DNA from: JBFMFH01 sp040752275
GTDB lineage: Bacteria; Acidobacteriota; Vicinamibacteria; Vicinamibacterales; JAKQTR01
NCBI GenBank assembly: GCA_040752275.1
Contig: JBFMFH010000085.1
Span: forward strand, 1-56,622
Length of the DNA: 56,622 nt
Direction of reading: 5' to 3'
The notes under the pieces are model-generated. The model had not been told where the DNA came from, ran no database searches, and saw nothing but the letters and a program-made list of their open reading frames with translations. Shown here one piece after another: positions 52,669-56,622 of the stretch; the stretch's first letter is position 1, and each line of letters begins with the position of its first letter. A program made the translations under genes and the position numbers.

Positions 52669-53853
52669 ATGCACATCATCTATCTCGACAACGGGGCCAC
52701 GTCGTACCCGAAGCCCGAAGCGGTGTACGCGTTCATGGACTCGTTCTATCGGAAGTTCGGAGTCAACCCAGGGCGATCCGGCTACGACATCTGCCTGGAG
52801 GCGGGCGACCTCGTCGATCGCACCAGGCGGCTGCTGACGAGTTTCTTCAACGGCACCGACCCCAATCGACTGACATTCGGCTACAACTCGACCGACGCCC
52901 TGAATCTGGCACTGTTCGGGCTCCTCGGTCGCGGCGACCACGCCATCACCACGACGGTCGAGCACAACTCCGTGCTCCGCCCGCTGTATCACCTGGCGGA
53001 TGACCATGGGGTCGAGGTCGAGCACGTCCCGTTCGACGCATCGGGATTCGTGGATCCGGACGACATCGCGCGACGCATCAAGGGGAACACCCGAGTCGTG
53101 GCCCTGAACCATGGCTCGAACGTCATCGGCACCGTGCAGCCCGTGGCCGACGTCGGTCGCATCTGTCGCCAGCAGGGCGTGACGCTCGTCGTGGATGCGT
53201 CGCAGACGGCTGGAGCGGAACCGATCGACGTGCAGGCCATGAACATCGGTGTCCTCTGCTTTACGGGGCACAAGTCGCTCATGGGGCCCATGGGGATCGG
53301 CGGCATGTATGTTGGCGAGGGTGTTGAAATCCGGCACACCCGCGCCGGCGGTACTGGCGTCCGGTCGGCGTTGCACCGTCACCTCGACGAGTACCCGTTC
53401 CGCATGGAGTACGGGACGCCGAACGTCGCAGGCATCGCCGGATTGCACGCAGGCGTCCAGTGGGTGATAGAGGAGGGGCTGGCGGCGATTCACGAGCGCG
53501 AGATGAGGCTCACGACCATGCTCCGGGACGGTCTCCAGCGCATCGACGGCGTCGTCCTCTATTGCCAGGAGGATCTGGCCCGCCACATCAGCGTGCTCCT
53601 CTGCAACGTCGCCGGCGTTGACGCCGGTGATGTCGGAACTCTGCTCGACGGGAACCACGGCATCGCCGTGCGGACGGGTCTGCACTGCGCCCCGCTGGTG
53701 CACGAGCAACTGGGGACGGCCGCGATTCACGGCGGTGTCCGATTTGGGATCGGCCCCTTCAACACCGAGGAGCACATTCGCGTGGCCGTTGAGGGAATGG
53801 AGGAGATTGCCGCCATGAAGGGTCGGAAGCCCCAGTCGGCGCGGGAAGTCTGA
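52669..53853 (+). CDS. Cysteine desulfurase-like class V aminotransferase (SufS-related)
   Basis: A 394-residue PLP enzyme. IIYLDNGATSYPKPEAV opens it, VEHNSVLRPL supplies the catalytic His, VDASQTAGAEP the Asp, and FTGHKSLMGPMG the PLP Lys (K202). RTGLHCAPLVH places Cys 340 at the SufS-type active loop. GGVRFGIGPFNTEEHI matches the family of cysteine desulfurase-like proteins (TIGR01977-like). No suf genes flank it, so it may serve a non-housekeeping sulfur or selenium transfer. The ATG at 52669 matches the conserved N-terminus; the frame opens earlier. Confidence 0.88.
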   Translation: MHIIYLDNGATSYPKPEAVYAFMDSFYRKFGVNPGRSGYDICLEAGDLVDRTRRLLTSFFNGTDPNRLTFGYNSTDALNLALFGLLGRGDHAITTTVEHNSVLRPLYHLADDHGVEVEHVPFDASGFVDPDDIARRIKGNTRVVALNHGSNVIGTVQPVADVGRICRQQGVTLVVDASQTAGAEPIDVQAMNIGVLCFTGHKSLMGPMGIGGMYVGEGVEIRHTRAGGTGVRSALHRHLDEYPFRMEYGTPNVAGIAGLHAGVQWVIEEGLAAIHEREMRLTTMLRDGLQRIDGVVLYCQEDLARHISVLLCNVAGVDAGDVGTLLDGNHGIAVRTGLHCAPLVHEQLGTAAIHGGVRFGIGPFNTEEHIRVAVEGMEEIAAMKGRKPQSAREV

Positions 53854-53894
53854 AGACTGGGCGGTCCGGCGGGGTTGCAGACCATGGCGAGGTT

Positions 53895-53903
53895 TGGTAC
53901 AGT
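53895..53903 (+). promoter_or_regulatory. Extended -10 promoter of the RRM protein gene, with a long leader
   Basis: TG-G-TACAGT (TTGCAG 17 bp upstream of the hexamer) would start transcription near 53910, leaving about 110 nt of untranslated leader before the GTG at 54022. No other gene lies in the gap. Confidence 0.5.
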
Positions 53904-54021
53904 CATCGCCGGGACAATTCTGGACCTTGGCTCCTCAGTGTCTCTCACCGGCAGTATCCACCCTTCACGCCAGGGACTCACGACGGCAAACCGCCGCCCA
54001 ACCATGAGGTGAAAAGACAGC

Positions 54022-54570
54022 GTGGCAGTCCGGTTGTTTATCGGAAACCTCCCCTACAGCGCCAGCGAGGCGGATCTGCGGGCGCATGTGGCGTCGGTGG
54101 CCGAACCGACGTCGGTCGTGCTCCCGATGGACCGCGAGACGGGGCGGCCGCGAGGCTTCGCCTTCATCGATTACGCCGACATCGCGGCGGCTACCGAGGT
54201 GATCCGACGCCTGAACGGCCAGCCTTTCATGGGCCGAACGCTTTCGGTCAGCGAAGCCAGGCCGCGCGAAGAGCGCGGCCCTAGGCCGCCGGCGGGCGCG
54301 TCGTTCGGCGCTCCGAGGCTTGCGCCGGCCACGGGCGGCGACGGCGTACCCCGGCGCGAGCGGAACTTCGGCCCGCCTGCGCCGCCGCGCGGCAAGAAGG
54401 GGGGTGCCGCCAAGAACCGCGCCGACTCGGGACCGAAGGGCCCAATCAAGGTACGCGGCGGCGGGCGCGTCTTCGACGTTGCCGACACCGAGGAGGGCGC
54501 CGTCGAGGTCGAGTTTGACGATTTCGCGACGAGCCTTCCTCCGGACTCGGAACCGGACGCCGGCAAGTGA
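54022..54570 (+). CDS. RNA-recognition-motif (RRM) RNA-binding protein
   Basis: A 182-residue protein. Residues 1-80 form one RRM: RNP2 LFIGNLPYSA and RNP1 RPRGFAFIDYAD, with aromatic residues kept in both. The remaining 100 residues are a disordered Gly/Pro/Arg and basic linker (PRREERNFGPPAPPRGKKGG region) and an acidic end. Bacterial single-RRM proteins are often cold-induced RNA chaperones, which the long leader would fit, but induction is inference. A GTG start follows GAGGTG by about 11 bp. Confidence 0.9.
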   Translation: MAVRLFIGNLPYSASEADLRAHVASVAEPTSVVLPMDRETGRPRGFAFIDYADIAAATEVIRRLNGQPFMGRTLSVSEARPREERGPRPPAGASFGAPRLAPATGGDGVPRRERNFGPPAPPRGKKGGAAKNRADSGPKGPIKVRGGGRVFDVADTEEGAVEVEFDDFATSLPPDSEPDAGK

Positions 54571-54634
54571 CAGGCCGGCCGCACCACCGCGGCCGCTCGA
54601 CCCGGGCACGCGATTGTTGTCGAGGGCACGCCTC

Positions 54635-55441
54635 GTGAGTGCGGTCACCGCGCTCCTGTTCGTTGGAAGCCTGCTCGTGCTGCTCTGGATTGGACAGCGC
54701 CGGCTCATCTACCTGCCGCTGGGAACCACCGAGCATCCGGAACGAATCGGCCTCGAGAGAACCGACGCGGTGCCGGTGCCGTCAATCGGTGGCGTGATCC
54801 TGCAAACCTGGTTCGTGCCGTCCCGCGCGACGCCGGCACGGGCAACGCTCCTGTTCTTCAACGGGAATGCCGGCAACCGCTCGTATCGCGCCCCGTTTGC
54901 GGCCGCGATGGCGCGGCGCGGCGTCAACGTGCTGCTCTTCGACTACCGCGGATACGGTGGCAGCACCGGCTCTCCCAGCGAGGCGGGGCTGTTTGCCGAT
55001 GCGCGGGCCGTACGGACCTACGTGCTCTCGCGGCCCGACGTCGACCCTGCGCGGCTCGTCTTCTTCGGCGAATCGCTGGGAACTGGGGTCGCGGTCGACC
55101 TGGCCGTCGAACATCCACCGATGGCCCTCGTCCTGAGGTCGCCCTTCACGTCGCTGGCGGATGTCGGCGCCCGCCACTACTGGTTCCTGCCGGTCAGGCG
55201 ACTGCTGTGGGATCGGTACGACTCCGCCTCGCGCGTCGGCGCCTTGCGTTGTCCACTCGTCATCATTGCCGGGGATCGCGACCAGGTCGTGCCCTTCGAG
55301 TTGAGTCGGCGGCTGTTCGATGCGGCGCCCGAGCCCAAGCGGTTCGTGACCATCGTAGGAGGTGACCACAACGACCCCAATCTCGCGTACGGCCCTGAGG
55401 TCATCCGCGCCGTGTTGGACGAACTCGACGAGTTGAGCTGA
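54635..55441 (+). CDS. Membrane-anchored alpha/beta hydrolase (BEM46/ABHD13-like)
   Basis: About 268 residues. One N-terminal membrane helix (TALLFVGSLLVLLWIG) precedes the hydrolase fold: LFFNGNAGNRS (oxyanion region), LFDYRGYGGSTG, the nucleophile elbow GESLGTG (Ser), Asp in AGDRDQVVPF and His in VGGDHNDP, the complete triad. The substrate is unknown; esterase or lipase activity is typical. The start is unsure: GTG 54635 follows GAGG by 10 bp, while TTG 54617 and TTG 54614 would add a few basic residues. Confidence 0.82.
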   Translation: MSAVTALLFVGSLLVLLWIGQRRLIYLPLGTTEHPERIGLERTDAVPVPSIGGVILQTWFVPSRATPARATLLFFNGNAGNRSYRAPFAAAMARRGVNVLLFDYRGYGGSTGSPSEAGLFADARAVRTYVLSRPDVDPARLVFFGESLGTGVAVDLAVEHPPMALVLRSPFTSLADVGARHYWFLPVRRLLWDRYDSASRVGALRCPLVIIAGDRDQVVPFELSRRLFDAAPEPKRFVTIVGGDHNDPNLAYGPEVIRAVLDELDELS

Positions 55442-55482
55442 GTGTCCCGCCCTCCAGGGCTCCCGATCACGGGACGTGAACG

Positions 55483-56148
55483 CTACTCCGGCGAGGGCAG
55501 CCGCCGGCGCGCCAGCCGGCGCTGGATGCGGGGTGGCCCACCGACAATCGCCCGCCGCCCGGCAGGGCACGGAGGCACATGCGTCCTTAGCTCGGTGAGC
55601 AGCCTGGTGGCGAGCGCCGCTGGGCTATCGGCCCGGGACAGGCCGGCGGCAGGCTCGAAGAAGCGCACGGTAACGAGCGGCCGTTTCGGGAACCGAACGT
55701 AGTCGGTCGTGCCCTCGATGGTGCAGAGCACGATCCGAGCTTCCCGGCACCACGTGGCGAGCAGGCCCACACCACTTCTCGCCCGGACGGGCTCTCCCCA
55801 TGAAAGCCGTCCTTCGGGGAAGACCGTGAGCGCGCCACCCCCACGCAGGATTCCGAGTGCCCGGGCCAGCGCGGCCTCATCGCGCCGGCCCCGCCGAATC
55901 GGAATCTGGCCGAGCCCGTTCAGGATCGGCGCGAGACCGGGAATCCGCCAGAGTCCGGACCGAGCCAGAAACCGAAGCCGCCGCCTTGGGTAGATGGCGA
56001 GCCCGACAAGAATCGGGTCCCACTGGCTGTCGTGGTTGGGTACGACAAGAAGCGGGCCGTCCGGTGGGACGACGTCGAGTCCCTCGATGCGCAGCCGCCC
56101 CCACCATGCGGCAGGCCGACACAGTCCGGCAATCAGGTTGTAGAACAC
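55483..56148 (-). CDS. 1-acylglycerol-3-phosphate O-acyltransferase-like (PlsC family)
   Basis: A 221-residue membrane-associated acyltransferase. The catalytic H-x4-D motif is NHDSQWDP, followed by FLARSGLWRIPGL, GQIPIRRG and the acyl-acceptor motif FPEGRLS. These match lysophosphatidic acid acyltransferases, although related enzymes acylate other lipids. The C-terminus has an Arg-rich extension. A GTG at 56148 starts the frame just after the stop of the upstream repeat protein. Confidence 0.88.
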   Translation of the reverse strand: MFYNLIAGLCRPAAWWGRLRIEGLDVVPPDGPLLVVPNHDSQWDPILVGLAIYPRRRLRFLARSGLWRIPGLAPILNGLGQIPIRRGRRDEAALARALGILRGGGALTVFPEGRLSWGEPVRARSGVGLLATWCREARIVLCTIEGTTDYVRFPKRPLVTVRFFEPAAGLSRADSPAALATRLLTELRTHVPPCPAGRRAIVGGPPRIQRRLARRRLPSPE

Positions 56149-56172
56149 CGATGTCCCACCGCCGGGCGAGCC

Positions 56173-56622
56173 TCAGCGTCCAGGCAGGCCGGGGAGTGGC
56201 AGACGGGGCCGCCAGCCGGGAGGGAGCCAGTTGCCCGTCGCCGGGTCACACGCCCAGGTGGGACCCGGCTGAACGGTGGGACAGCTCGCAGTCCCTCCTG
56301 TGGTGCCGCCGGTGGTCCCGCCCGTTGTGCCGCCCGTTGTTCCACCGGTCGTGCCGCCGCCGCTGGGCGTCGAACCAGGAGGCAGCCAGTTGCCCGTTGC
56401 CGGGTCACAGACCCAGTCGCTTCCCGGCTGAACGGTGGGGCAATTCGCAGTCCCTCCTGTGGTGCCCCCAGTCGTGCCACCCGTCGTCCCACCGGTGGTC
56501 CCGCCCGTCGTGCCGCCCGTTGTTCCACCGGTCGTGCCGCCGCCGCTGGGCGTCGAACCAGGAGGCAGCCAGTTGCCCGTTGCCGGGTCACAGACCCAGT
56601 CGCTTCCCGGCTGAACGGTGGG
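56173..56622 (-). CDS. C-terminal part of a Cys/Trp-module, TTGG-repeat protein (5' end outside the window)
   Basis: The frame enters from the right edge without a start and ends at a TGA at 56173-56175, giving 149 residues. It is made of modules CPTVQPGSDWVCDPATGNW followed by LPPGSTPSGGG, then a run of TTGG tetrapeptides and TA. There are seven TTGG copies after the first visible module and five after the second. The last module ends NWLPPGWRPRLPLPGLPGR. Module spacing is 183 and 159 bp. Each module has two Cys and two conserved Trp. The composition suggests a secreted or surface protein with flexible linkers; no known function can be assigned. It lies 24 bp upstream of the acyltransferase start. 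Confidence 0.8.
   Translation of the reverse strand, partial: PTVQPGSDWVCDPATGNWLPPGSTPSGGGTTGGTTGGTTGGTTGGTTGGTTGGTTGGTANCPTVQPGSDWVCDPATGNWLPPGSTPSGGGTTGGTTGGTTGGTTGGTTGGTASCPTVQPGPTWACDPATGNWLPPGWRPRLPLPGLPGR
56264..56622 (-). repeat. 183/159-bp coding repeats with 12-bp TTGG subrepeats
   Basis: The segment CCGGCTGAACGGTGGG recurs at about 56265, 56424 and 56607 on the plus strand. Adjacent copies differ by exactly 24 bp, the length of two TTGG units, so the array changes size in whole 12-bp steps and stays in frame. Confidence 0.9.

Noticed and set aside
56133..56591. 152-codon minus-strand frame with a start codon over the terminal repeats
   Set aside because: Wrong frame: the frame giving TTGG and Cys/Trp modules has regular protein repeats and a natural stop, while this one is Arg/Ala-rich and overlaps the acyltransferase start.
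56173..56622. CRISPR-like array
   Set aside because: The repeats are coding, in frame, tandem without unique spacers, and vary by 12-bp codon-preserving units.

Overview
The window is high-GC bacterial chromosome, most likely from an Acidobacteriota member of the Vicinamibacteria type. The clues are the VWFA-related protein typical of Acidobacteria, the large Oar-like TonB-dependent receptor with an N-terminal carboxypeptidase-regulatory-like domain, and a Gram-negative envelope gene set (lipoproteins with lipoboxes, MsbA-like exporter, bactofilin). No rRNA, CRISPR array, phage or intact insertion sequence was seen. Coding density is high, and many genes overlap by ATGA or GTGA, which implies long operons.

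Layout. 1-4876: a secreted VWFA-like protein and a TonB receptor. 5112-11304: small redox and envelope genes (glutaredoxin-like protein, D-Ala-D-Ala carboxypeptidase), fdhE, glycogen synthase, then trxA-trxB. 11373-13593 (minus): mnmA and an IscS-type cysteine desulfurase, a tRNA 2-thiolation pair. 13780-19348: bactofilin, methyltransferase, SAM hydroxide adenosyltransferase, acyl-CoA dehydrogenase, glpX and an MFS transporter. 19388-24824: a NhaD/CitMHS-type antiporter diverging from a translation and envelope operon (threonylcarbamoyl-AMP synthase, hflX, TPR/SLH lipoprotein, pgsA).

24799-37577 is a divergent surface-glycan locus. The minus arm holds UDP-xylose synthase, an initiating polyprenyl glycosylphosphotransferase, four GT4 and one GT2 glycosyltransferases. 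The plus arm holds UDP-glucose dehydrogenase, UDP-glucose 4-epimerase, a DPMS-like GT2 and an MsbA-like ABC exporter. UDP-Glc to UDP-GlcA to UDP-Xyl is complete within the locus. No Wzx, Wzy or Wza is present in the window. The plus arm continues into housekeeping genes: yicC, gmk, coaBC, family-4 uracil-DNA glycosylase and priA.

43732-47658: M50 protease, an HU/IHF gene with a near-consensus promoter, a gene-free stretch packed with palindromes, der, a MerR regulator and tRNA-Pro(GGG). A 5'-truncated remnant of a probable metallo-hydrolase gene lies against the tRNA. 48141-56622: ferredoxin, a cystathionine gamma-synthase-family enzyme, an M28 peptidase with a parvulin-type lipoprotein, a second cysteine desulfurase, an RRM RNA-binding protein, an alpha/beta hydrolase, a PlsC-like acyltransferase, and the C-terminal end of an unusual repeat protein built from Cys/Trp modules joined by TTGG tetrapeptides, which runs off the window.

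Promoters in this stretch repeatedly show an extended -10 (TG-N-TAnnnT) with a weak -35. That pattern was used to support several intergenic calls and gene starts. No function was found that is clearly a new system. The best candidates for novelty are the terminal repeat protein, the palindrome cluster at 45121-45440, the tRNA-adjacent gene remnant, and the G-run/C-run leader of trxB.
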